From contig JAITHS010000086.1 of NCBI GenBank assembly GCA_031279875.1, positions 1-7,962 on the forward strand: a stretch of 7,962 bases of DNA. Direction: 5' to 3'. This document shows positions 1-6,148 of the stretch, piece by piece. Source of the DNA: Tannerella sp. Its GTDB lineage: Bacteria > Bacteroidota > Bacteroidia > Bacteroidales > Tannerellaceae. Position 1 is the stretch's first letter. Each line of letters begins with the position of its first letter. Made by a program: the position numbers and the translations under genes. The notes beneath the pieces were generated by a model that was given only the letters and a program-made list of their open reading frames with translations, was not told the origin of the DNA and made no database searches.

Positions 1-353
1 CCTAACTGCAAACCGAGTTCGTCGCAAAACTGTTCGTAGAGCGGTATTGCTGTTTCCGGTTTGGAAGCGCGGATGTACGAAGGGCGGTTACCTTTCTTTG
101 TCATGGCGTGAAGCGTAAACTGGCTGACTGTCAGTATCTCGCCACCTGTTTCAAGTACGGAGCGATTCATAACACCGGTTTCGTCGTTGAAGATGCGCAG
201 GTTGACGATCTTTTTGGCTATCCATTCGATATCTTCCTGTGTATCCGCATCTTCAACGCCGACAAGTATTAACAGCCCTTCGCCGATTTGCGATTCGACA
301 GCGCCGTTTATTGTTACCGATGCGTATTTAACTCTTTGAATTACTGTTCGCAC
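1..353 (-). CDS. dtd: D-aminoacyl-tRNA deacylase (D-Tyr-tRNA deacylase), 3' end outside the window
   Basis: Cytoplasmic proofreading enzyme that hydrolyses D-aminoacyl-tRNAs, and Gly-tRNA(Ala) in this family, and so recycles tRNAs charged with the wrong substrate. The visible 117 residues begin MRTVIQRV and contain the family hallmarks in order: [10 protein letters not shown] at about 24-33, NLRIFND at 51-57, the catalytic-site SQFTL motif at 77-81 and KGNRPSY at 87-93. The Gly-cisPro motif (NxGPVT) expected near residue 135-140 lies beyond the left edge; family members are about 145-150 residues, so roughly 30 are missing. The start is a GTG at 353-351, chosen because the N-terminal alignment (RxVIQRVxxASVT) leaves no room for another start. 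It overlaps the end of the mutase large-subunit gene by 13 nt, so it is probably translationally coupled as the last visible gene of the operon. The identification is secure; the GTG start is very likely. Confidence 0.95.
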   Translation of the reverse strand, partial: MRTVIQRVKYASVTINGAVESQIGEGLLILVGVEDADTQEDIEWIAKKIVNLRIFNDETGVMNRSVLETGGEILTVSQFTLHAMTKKGNRPSYIRASKPETAIPLYEQFCDELGLQL

Positions 354-2488
354 GAGAGTATTTCCAATATCTGACAAGCCGCTTTCGCTATTGAAGTACC
401 CGGTCCGTAGATAGCGGTTACTCCGGCGCGATAGAGGAAGTCGTAGTCTTGTGCGGGGATAACGCCGCCGGCTACTACCATGATGTCGGGGCGACCGAGC
501 GCTTTCAATTCTTCTATCACTTTGGGTACGAGCGTTTTATGACCTGCTGCGAGGGAGGATACTCCGAGTACGTGAACGTCGTTTTCAACTGCTTGGCGGG
601 CGGCTTCTTCGGGGGTTTGGAAGAGAGGTCCCATGTCAACGTCGAAGCCGCAGTCGGCATAGCCGGTGGCTACTACTTTGGCGCCGCGGTCGTGTCCGTC
701 CTGACCCATTTTTGCTATCATGATGCGGGGCTGACGACCCTCGCGTTTAGCGAATGCTTCTGCCATAGTGCAGGCTTTGCGGAAGTCGCTGTCGTTTTTT
801 GTTTCTGATGAGTACACGCCTGATATTGTTCTGATTATTGCTTTATAACGTCCTGCAACGGTTTCGCAGGCATCGGATATTTCGCCCAGAGAAGCGCGCA
901 ATCCTGCGGCTTTGACGGCGAGTTCGAGTAGATTGCCTTTACCGGTACGAACCGATTCTGTAATGTCGGCAAGTGATTGTTGTACGGCGGCTTCGTTGCG
1001 TGAGGCGCGAAGTTGTTGCAGTCGGGCTACCTGTTGTTCGCGGACGGCGGTGTTGTCGATCTCCAAAATATCGATAGGAGCTTCTTTTTCAAGGCGATAT
1101 TTGTTGACGCCGACGATTGTTTGCAAGCCAGAATCTATATGTGCTTGAGCGCGTGCGGCGGCTTCTTCGATACGCATTTTTGGCAGTCCCGTCTCAATTG
1201 CTTTGGCCATGCCGCCCATGCTTTCGATTTCCAGAATCAATTCCCATCCTTTGTGAACTAACTCATTAGTAAGGGTTTCAACGTAGTATGAGCCTGCCCA
1301 AGGGTCTATTTCTTTGCATATCGCTGTTTCTTCCTGAATATAAATCTGTGTGTTACGGGCTATACGGGCGGAGAAGTCTGTCGGCAGTGCGATGGCTTCG
1401 TCGAGGGCGTTGGTATGAAGCGATTGAGTATGTCCCAAAGCGGCTGCCATGGCTTCGACGCAGGTGCGACCGACGTTGTTGAACGGGTCTTGCTCCGTCA
1501 ATGACCATCCCGAAGTCTGACAATGTGTTCTCAAAGCCAGCGATTTAGGATTTTTTGCTCCGAAACTTTTGACTATCTTTGCCCATAACATTCGTGCGGC
1601 GCGCAGTTTTGCTATTTCCATAAAATGGTTCATGCCGATACCCCAAAAAAACGACAGGCGTGGTGCGAATGCGTCAACGTCAATGCCTGCTTTAATGCCT
1701 GCACGAAGGTATTCCATGCCGTCGGCAAGGGTGTATGCCATTTCGATGTCGGCTGTGGCGCCGGCTTCCTGCATGTGATAGCCTGATATTGAGATTGAAT
1801 TGAATTTCGGCATTTTCTGCGAAGTATATTCAAAAATGTCGGCTATGATGCGCATCGAAAATTCGGGCGGATAGATGTAGGTGTTACGTACCATGAACTC
1901 TTTGAGGATGTCGTTTTGGATAGTGCCTTGCATCTCTTCGAGTTTGGCGCCCTGTTCTAATCCGGCATTGATATAGAATGCGAGGATGGGAAGCACGGCG
2001 CCGTTCATGGTCATTGAGACCGACATCTGACTTAACGGGATGCCGTCGAAGAGTACTTTCATGTCTTCGAGCGAACATATCGACACTCCCGCTTTGCCGA
2101 CGTCGCCTACAACACGCTGATTATCAGCATTATATCCGCGATGTGTCGGCAGGTCGAACGCTACCGACAGACCTTTCTGACCCGCCGCGAGGTTGCGACG
2201 ATAGAAAGCATTGGATTCTTCGGCCGTCGAAAAGCCTGCGTATTGGCGGACAGTCCATGGTCGCATGGCGTACATTCCGCTGTACGGACCGCGTAGATAG
2301 GGTGGGATACCGGCGGCATAGTGCAGGTGTTCCATCCCTTCGAGGTCGTCTTTGGTGTAAACTGATTTTACTCCGATATGTTCGGGAGTTTTCCAATCGG
2401 CTTCGATGCCGTTTTGTTTTGCCCATTCGACCGTGTTTACGGCTTCGAATCCGGCTTTGATGTCTATATTTCTAAAATTTGGTTTCAT
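341..2488 (-). CDS. mutB: Methylmalonyl-CoA mutase, large (catalytic) subunit
   Basis: Adenosylcobalamin-dependent radical isomerase that interconverts succinyl-CoA and (R)-methylmalonyl-CoA; in Bacteroidales it serves the succinate-propionate pathway. At 715 residues it is full length. The N-terminal TIM-barrel domain (about 1-540) carries [20 protein letters not shown] at 76-95, with Tyr83 matching the catalytic Tyr89 of the Propionibacterium enzyme. Arg201 (VRNTYIYPP) and His238 (SGYHMQEAG) match its Arg207 and His244. The C-terminal B12-binding Rossmann domain (about 585-715) has MGQDGHDRG at 594-602, where His599 is the lower axial cobalt ligand, followed by GVSSLAAGH at 642-650 and AGGVIPAQD at 673-681. 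It pairs with the small subunit encoded upstream, but a small ORF separates the two genes, which are normally adjacent. The ATG at 2488 lies 3 nt after the stop codon of that ORF. No key residue is missing. Confidence 0.98.
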   Translation of the reverse strand: MKPNFRNIDIKAGFEAVNTVEWAKQNGIEADWKTPEHIGVKSVYTKDDLEGMEHLHYAAGIPPYLRGPYSGMYAMRPWTVRQYAGFSTAEESNAFYRRNLAAGQKGLSVAFDLPTHRGYNADNQRVVGDVGKAGVSICSLEDMKVLFDGIPLSQMSVSMTMNGAVLPILAFYINAGLEQGAKLEEMQGTIQNDILKEFMVRNTYIYPPEFSMRIIADIFEYTSQKMPKFNSISISGYHMQEAGATADIEMAYTLADGMEYLRAGIKAGIDVDAFAPRLSFFWGIGMNHFMEIAKLRAARMLWAKIVKSFGAKNPKSLALRTHCQTSGWSLTEQDPFNNVGRTCVEAMAAALGHTQSLHTNALDEAIALPTDFSARIARNTQIYIQEETAICKEIDPWAGSYYVETLTNELVHKGWELILEIESMGGMAKAIETGLPKMRIEEAAARAQAHIDSGLQTIVGVNKYRLEKEAPIDILEIDNTAVREQQVARLQQLRASRNEAAVQQSLADITESVRTGKGNLLELAVKAAGLRASLGEISDACETVAGRYKAIIRTISGVYSSETKNDSDFRKACTMAEAFAKREGRQPRIMIAKMGQDGHDRGAKVVATGYADCGFDVDMGPLFQTPEEAARQAVENDVHVLGVSSLAAGHKTLVPKVIEELKALGRPDIMVVAGGVIPAQDYDFLYRAGVTAIYGPGTSIAKAACQILEILSCEQ

Positions 2489-2491
2489 TGA

Positions 2492-2800
2492 TTAATTTGA
2501 TTGAAATTTTCCTATTTTGTCAAAAACGCTGTCGAGAAAATGTGTTCTGTGAGCCATCATGGACAGGTCTAATGATATACTGTCGCGAAAGCCCCACAAT
2601 TCCATTTCCCAGCCTTCCTCGTAAGTTTTAACTTCAAAATTATGCTTTCTTGCGGCTTCCCATACTGAGTCGTTAGGCGGAGGCGTAGAACCTCCGGGAA
2701 TCGTTGCCTGCAATCCTTTTTGTCGAGCCGCAAACTTCATTCCTTCTATAAAGATATTGGTGTTGTCAACAAGAATTAAACATTCGCTTAAAGTTTCCAT
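2492..2800 (-). CDS. Shortened NYN-domain (PIN-like) protein, probably a degenerate nuclease remnant
   Basis: A 102-residue protein that looks like part of an NYN-domain ribonuclease (PIN-like fold, PF01936 group). Residues 9-21 (ILVDNTNIFIEGM) match the first NYN strand with its catalytic Asp (Asp12) and neighbouring Asn15. Residues 37-58 (GSTPPPNDSVWEAARKHNFE and the two following residues) match the central strand-helix block of bacterial members. In the usual arrangement about 25-35 residues (an 'RIDFGKLL...' helix and the strand before GS.PP) separate these blocks; here only about 7 do. The second acidic site (usually K.VD..L) is replaced by EEGWEMELWGFRDSISLDLS at 61-80, and the terminal GDxDF block is absent. 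Either the domain has decayed by internal deletion and C-terminal loss, or it is a non-catalytic derivative. It lies 7 nt after the small-subunit stop and 3 nt before the large-subunit ATG, so it is cotranscribed with both. The frame is intact, so it may be translated. The family match is from memory of motifs, not a search. Confidence 0.6.
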   Translation of the reverse strand: METLSECLILVDNTNIFIEGMKFAARQKGLQATIPGGSTPPPNDSVWEAARKHNFEVKTYEEGWEMELWGFRDSISLDLSMMAHRTHFLDSVFDKIGKFQSN

Positions 2801-2807
2801 TTCGTTA

Positions 2808-4673
2808 TTATTTGATTAATAATTCATTAAAACTCTTTAATGTTTCCAGCACATTACTTTTGACATTGATAAAGTTGGTTATGCCTTGTGCTTTGAGGTC
2901 GTCGGTACAGGCAGGAGCGCCCGCTACTACGAAGATTTCCTTGTCTTTAACCAACTCATAAGCCTCCGGCGCAAAAGTCGCATATTCATCGTCGCTCGAA
3001 CAAAGCACTATCAAATCAGCTCCTTTTGCGCGAGCCGCTTCAACGCCTGCTGCGACGGTTTCAAAGCCAAGATTATCAATTACTTCATAGCCTGCACATG
3101 CAAAGAAGTTGCAAGAAAACTGCGACCGTGCAAGTCTCATTGCGAGGTTGCCGATAGTCAGCATAAACGCTTTCGGTGTCTTGCCGCTTTTTTCGGTTTC
3201 GAGCCTTAACGCCTCAAACTCTGCTGCTCCGCGTGACATGTCTAACGTCGGGATAGCCTTTTCTGCCGGACACGAACAGCAATCCGTGTCTTTGTCGGAT
3301 GAAATCCCGCCAGCAACTTTCTCCGTAAAGTTAGGATACTGATTAGAGCCGAGCAGCACGATACGACGTGTAGCAATCTGTGTGCGACGCGATTTATTTG
3401 ACTGATTGACTGCTGTTTGTACTTCTCCCGACGATGCCGCCGTTGCGAAGCCGCCATTATCTTCGACTGTAAGAAACAGTTGCCATGCTGCTTCCGCGAT
3501 GCTTTGCGTAAGCGCTTCGATGTAGTACGAGCCGGCAGCCGGGTCTGTAACTTTGTCGAAATGACATTCTTCTTTCAAAATCAGTTGCTGATTGCGAGCA
3601 ATGCGCTCCGAAAATTCGTCCGGCTGTTTGAAAGCATAGTCGTAAGGTAGCACGGCGATAGAATCAACTCCCGCCAGAGCCGCCGACATAGTTTCCGTTT
3701 GAGTGCGAAGCAAATTCACGTAAGCGTCATAAATCGTTAAGTTCCAAGACGTTGTACGAGCGTGTGCGTGCATTTTGCAGACATCATCACACGACGGCGA
3801 GTAGGCTTTCACTATTTTCGCCCACAACCAGCGTGCAGCGCGAAATTTCGCTATCTCCATGAAATAGTTGGAACTCACGCCGAAGTTAAATTTGATGTTC
3901 TTAGCAACATCTTCAACGCTTAAACCGGCTTCCGACAGTTTGGCTATCAACTCGTTACCCCACGACAGGGCATATCCGAGTTCTTGTGTTATTAAAGCTC
4001 CCGCGTCGCTCAACCAACATGCGTCAACCGACAGCACGCGATATCCTGACAGCGTTTCGCCTGCTTTCACAACCGCAACAGCATCAGCCACCCAACTGTC
4101 TTTCAGCGGGACGCCTTTCATCAGCGGCTTCTTAAAAGCGTCATAACGCACGGAGCCTTTGCATTTGTTCAAGTCAAAGCCTTTTGCCTTATAATACTCT
4201 GACAATAAGCCGATTAGTTCAACAGCCCGTCGGTTACAAACGCAAAAGTTAAGTTCAATCTCTTCGGCACTGATTCCGTTGAGCAAGGTAGCGATACCTT
4301 TGGTGTTAACTACTTCATCATCAAGGCAAAAGCCCAGCGACGCGACGCCTTTACCGTTAAGCACATCAAGCGCTTCGGCATTGGTTCTATCCGCATCTGA
4401 CACTTTAAAGTCCTGACGAACAAGCCATTCGTTCTTCGTAGAAGTACCGCGCATATACGGGAACTCTCCCGGAAGCGCCGTTGCGGATGGGATTTGGTCG
4501 GTATCTTCGGCTGTGTAAAAAGGATTTACGTCGAATCCTTCGCCTGTTTTCCAAATCATTTTTTTATCGAAAGGCGCCCCTTTGAGGTCAGCAACGACCT
4601 TGTCTGTCCACTGTTGAACCGACACGGGCGGAAATTCCGAGAATAGTTTTTCTTTTGTTTCTGCCATAAACAT
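2808..4673 (-). CDS. mutA: Methylmalonyl-CoA mutase, small subunit
   Basis: Non-catalytic partner of the mutase heterodimer, 621 residues, homologous to the large subunit along its length. The barrel domain (about 1-440) keeps LPGEFPYMRG at 67-76, WLVRQDF at 83-89, FNFGVSSNYFMEIAKFRAAR at 262-281, ARTTSWNLTIYDAYVNLLRT at 305-324 and the DPAAGSYYIE block at 377-386. The C-terminal flavodoxin-like domain (about 500-621) has IGNLAMRLAR where the large subunit has the cobalamin-binding GQDGHDRG, so the cobalt-ligating His is absent, as expected for this subunit. A Cys-rich patch (DCCSCP, 464-469) sits in the interdomain linker. Two in-frame ATGs are possible: 4673, used here, and 4667; the latter gives MAETKEKLFSEF, closer to what I recall of Bacteroidetes homologues. 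Neither has a Shine-Dalgarno site. The gene begins 27 nt after the SPOR gene stop, with only a weak promoter-like sequence in the gap, so it is probably in the same operon. Confidence 0.96.
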   Translation of the reverse strand: MFMAETKEKLFSEFPPVSVQQWTDKVVADLKGAPFDKKMIWKTGEGFDVNPFYTAEDTDQIPSATALPGEFPYMRGTSTKNEWLVRQDFKVSDADRTNAEALDVLNGKGVASLGFCLDDEVVNTKGIATLLNGISAEEIELNFCVCNRRAVELIGLLSEYYKAKGFDLNKCKGSVRYDAFKKPLMKGVPLKDSWVADAVAVVKAGETLSGYRVLSVDACWLSDAGALITQELGYALSWGNELIAKLSEAGLSVEDVAKNIKFNFGVSSNYFMEIAKFRAARWLWAKIVKAYSPSCDDVCKMHAHARTTSWNLTIYDAYVNLLRTQTETMSAALAGVDSIAVLPYDYAFKQPDEFSERIARNQQLILKEECHFDKVTDPAAGSYYIEALTQSIAEAAWQLFLTVEDNGGFATAASSGEVQTAVNQSNKSRRTQIATRRIVLLGSNQYPNFTEKVAGGISSDKDTDCCSCPAEKAIPTLDMSRGAAEFEALRLETEKSGKTPKAFMLTIGNLAMRLARSQFSCNFFACAGYEVIDNLGFETVAAGVEAARAKGADLIVLCSSDDEYATFAPEAYELVKDKEIFVVAGAPACTDDLKAQGITNFINVKSNVLETLKSFNELLIK

Positions 4674-4700
4674 TATTATTATGATTAAAAATATATTCGT

Positions 4701-5855
4701 TCATTTGTATGTATATAACCAAGCTTGTTTGTGTTTGGAATTTTTTTGTAATGAAACAATGAATGCCTGCGCCTGCGCTTTGTTAGCGAAGTGCTGCGCA
4801 TATACTCGCACTTTGCCGTCTCTTTCAAGAATGCCTGCCGAAGCGGCAATCGTTTTGTCTAATTGTTCAATAAAATTATTTGCTGTTTTGTGATTAAAAC
4901 CGCTTCCTATAATAACAAAATACGGTTTGGAAATATATGTTGCTTCGTTGTTTGCTTGTTTCTCTGTTTTCAAATCGCTTTCTGCTTTTTCTGCTTTCTG
5001 CTTTCTGCTTTCCGCTTCTTCTGCTTTCTGCTTTCTGCTTTCTGCTTCTTCTGCTTTCTGCTTTCTGCTTTCCGCTTCTTCTCCTTGTCCCCTTGTCTCC
5101 TCATTTCGTAATTGGCTAACGCCGAACGCTGTTTCGTAATTGGCTAACGCCGAACGCTGTTTCGTAATTCGTAATTGTTCTCCTTGCTCCCTCGTCCCCT
5201 CATTTAGCGGCACAAAACTTGCCGAGTAGAGCGATGCGTTCACATCTTTAACAGGTTTAGTAATAGCAAAAAACAGCACTATAGCTGCTGCAACCATCCC
5301 TGCTATCCGAAGAAAGGTGCGAGTGATGGGGATACTGAACGCCACGTTTGGCGATTTTTGCATTTCCGGTTCCGCATCGTTGGTTGTTGGCAGATAAACC
5401 GGCGCCATCACAGTCGGTTCGACATTTCGCGCTGTGAGAGGCAAATAATGAAACGTCGGCAAACCGTAAGAAGCAATGCTAAAAACAGTATCGCTCTTTT
5501 TATCAGGCTGATATATCACTCTGTCGTAATTTTTAACGAACGAACCTATCAACCCAAAGCGTAGAGAGCCGTCTTTATCCAATAACTGTTTCATTAGGGC
5601 AACATCGCTCGAAATCATCTGTTGTGCCTTGTCGAAATCAACTATGTAAGTCTGCATATAAGATTGTGCCAGCAGACCGTCGTTATGCGTAAGTGTCGGA
5701 TTATAAACAATTTCTTTCCGTGCGGGAATAAAACGGTGTTCATCGCCCGTATAAACAGCCGAAACCGTTTGAAGAACCAATCCTCCAAACTCCGGTACTA
5801 TCACGCAATCGTGCCTGAACAGTAGCTTTTCTATATGTCCGACAATTCTGTCCAT
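4701..5855 (-). CDS. Transmembrane protein with N-terminal CCDC81-type HU domains and C-terminal SPOR domain
   Basis: A 384-residue envelope protein of a Bacteroidetes type. Residues 1-about 65 (IEKLLFRHDCVIVPEFGGLV, then KEIVYNPTLTHNDGLL) and about 66-140 match the paired HU-like domains first noted with eukaryotic CCDC81 (HU-CCDC81_bac_1 and _2). One membrane segment follows at about 184-200 (IAGMVAAAIVLFFAITK), so the HU part is cytoplasmic and the rest periplasmic. Residues about 217-300 form a charged, repeat-built linker (ESRKQKAE units) likely to be helical. Residues 310-384 (YFVIIGSGF, then VYAQHFANKAQAQAFIVSL) form a SPOR domain, a fold that binds denuded peptidoglycan glycan, commonly at the division site. 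The likely role, inferred from domains, is to tie something cytoplasmic, perhaps the nucleoid, to the cell wall. The start at 5855 follows an A-rich leader about 25 nt from a TATCTTTG element. The linker DNA is almost entirely heptamer repeats and could be unstable. Confidence 0.88.
   Translation of the reverse strand: MDRIVGHIEKLLFRHDCVIVPEFGGLVLQTVSAVYTGDEHRFIPARKEIVYNPTLTHNDGLLAQSYMQTYIVDFDKAQQMISSDVALMKQLLDKDGSLRFGLIGSFVKNYDRVIYQPDKKSDTVFSIASYGLPTFHYLPLTARNVEPTVMAPVYLPTTNDAEPEMQKSPNVAFSIPITRTFLRIAGMVAAAIVLFFAITKPVKDVNASLYSASFVPLNEGTREQGEQLRITKQRSALANYETAFGVSQLRNEETRGQGEEAESRKQKAEEAESRKQKAEEAESRKQKAEKAESDLKTEKQANNEATYISKPYFVIIGSGFNHKTANNFIEQLDKTIAASAGILERDGKVRVYAQHFANKAQAQAFIVSLQKNSKHKQAWLYTYK
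4991..5080. repeat. Three tandem 30-bp units built from the heptamer CTGCTTT
   Basis: Units at 4991-5020, 5021-5050 and 5051-5080. Each is three CTGCTTT heptamers plus a 9-nt end, CCGCTTCTT in units 1 and 3 and CTGCTTCTT in unit 2; a related 9-mer CTGCTTTTT precedes the first at 4982-4990. Read on the minus strand inside the SPOR gene, the heptamer GAAAGCA passes through all three frames and gives the cycling peptide ESRKQKA, repeated three times at protein residues 261-290. A change of a whole 30-bp unit keeps the reading frame; a change of one heptamer does not. Confidence 0.95.
5081..5205. repeat. Pair of diverged 26-bp CTCCTTG-type repeats flanking the 28-bp tandem repeat
   Basis: Copies lie at 5081-5106 and 5180-5205. 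Both begin CTCCTTG and end CCTCATTT and differ at a few positions. They are 99 bp apart, a multiple of three, so they encode like peptides in the same frame on the minus strand: NEGTREQGE at residues 218-226 and NEETRGQGE at 251-259 of the SPOR protein. They bracket the CGTAATT-based repeat, so the whole of 4982-5205 is repeat DNA. Confidence 0.85.
5104..5176. repeat. Tandem 28-bp repeat (two copies) plus CGTAATT heptamers, read in two frames
   Basis: Perfect copies at 5104-5131 and 5132-5159, starting TTTCGTAATTGGCTAAC, then a partial third copy at 5160-5169 and one more CGTAATT at 5170-5176. The CGTAATT cores at 5107, 5135, 5163 and 5170 are all multiples of 7 apart, so this too is heptamer-based. 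Because 28 is not a multiple of 3, the copies are translated in different frames on the minus strand, giving TKQRSALAN and then YETAFGVSQLR at residues 231-250 of the SPOR protein. Confidence 0.95.
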
Positions 5856-5880
5856 TTGTTTTTATGCTATTAAGCGACTG

Positions 5881-5912
5881 CAAAGATACGCATAATTTTT
5901 TAATTTCACACA
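5881..5912 (-). promoter_or_regulatory. Bacteroidetes-type promoter of the leftward operon
   Basis: On the minus strand, TATCTTTG (5888-5881) matches the Bacteroidetes -7 consensus TAnnTTTG exactly. TGTG (5912-5909), 20 nt upstream, is one mismatch from the -33 TTTG. Transcription would start near 5875, about 20 nt before the SPOR-protein ATG at 5855. No other strong promoter lies between here and dtd on this strand, so it probably serves all five genes. Confidence 0.75.
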
Positions 5913-5916
5913 GATA

Positions 5917-5948
5917 TTTGGCTGTTTGTTTCTTTTTTTATATCTTTG
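5917..5948 (+). promoter_or_regulatory. Bacteroidetes-type promoter of the rightward unit
   Basis: TTTG at 5917-5920, a 20-nt spacer, then TATCTTTG at 5941-5948: both boxes match the Bacteroidetes sigma-ABfr consensus (TTTG ... TAnnTTTG) with the usual spacing. The predicted start is near 5954. It points into a reading frame that is open from 5984 but has no ATG, GTG or TTG before 6149. With the leftward promoter it forms an 11-bp inverted pair, CTGCAAAGATA (5878-5888) and TATCTTTGCAG (5941-5951). Confidence 0.8.
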
Positions 5949-5983
5949 CAGCCGTAATTATTCCAAAATCTAAAAATTGGTAA

Positions 5984-6148
5984 AACGGACACAACTCCCA
6001 AAAGCAGGGAGTAATATCGTATAAGGAAGAAGCTATTGATAGTTCTCTTGCGATAGTAGATGATGAAAAAATAGCAAATAGACCTTCTCCTGCATTTTAT
6101 ATAAACGGCAAATTTTATCAGGCTTCCATTTTTGCCTCCGGTAGCTCT
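5984..6148 (+). pseudogene. In-frame upstream extension of the plug-like repeat gene, apparently lacking its original start
   Basis: The frame of the gene starting at 6149 stays open back to a TAA at 5981-5983, giving 55 extra codons that read like real protein. They include QKQGVISYKEEA, which resembles the repeat ends KNQGISYVKI and KNEGISYVNI further on, and PAFYINGKFYQ, which resembles PLAFILNGNV. There is no ATG, GTG or TTG in this stretch and no signal peptide, and the sequence begins in the middle of a repeat. The simplest reading is that the 5' part of a longer gene was deleted or shifted out of frame. An unusual start codon such as ATT cannot be excluded. Confidence 0.55.
5994..6012 (+). 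other. Short inverted repeat in the leader of the rightward transcript
   Basis: ACTCCC (5994-5999) and GGGAGT (6007-6012) can pair as a 6-bp stem around a 7-nt loop, about 40 nt after the predicted transcription start. No T-run follows, so it is not an intrinsic terminator. It may be chance. Confidence 0.3.

Noticed and set aside
1978..2460. A 160-codon plus-strand ORF opposite the mutase large subunit
   Set aside because: It is Arg-rich shadow sequence opposite strongly conserved mutase codons, with no family resemblance.
2808..4673. Loss of the cobalamin-ligand His in the second mutase gene as a sign of inactivation
   Set aside because: Small subunits of heterodimeric mutases normally lack the DxHxxG motif, so this is not decay.
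4674..4720. Possible separate promoter for mutA (TATATTTT on the minus strand)
   Set aside because: The -7 box has one mismatch and no TTTG lies at the right distance. AT-rich sequence makes this likely by chance.
4863..5139. Three overlapping plus-strand ORFs encoding LLLSAFCF-like hydrophobic peptides
   Set aside because: They are the antisense reading of the heptamer repeat in the SPOR gene. The heptamer gives the same peptide in all frames, so open frames are automatic.
4991..5176. CRISPR-like array
   Set aside because: The 28-30-bp repeats are directly abutting with no spacers and lie inside a coding frame.
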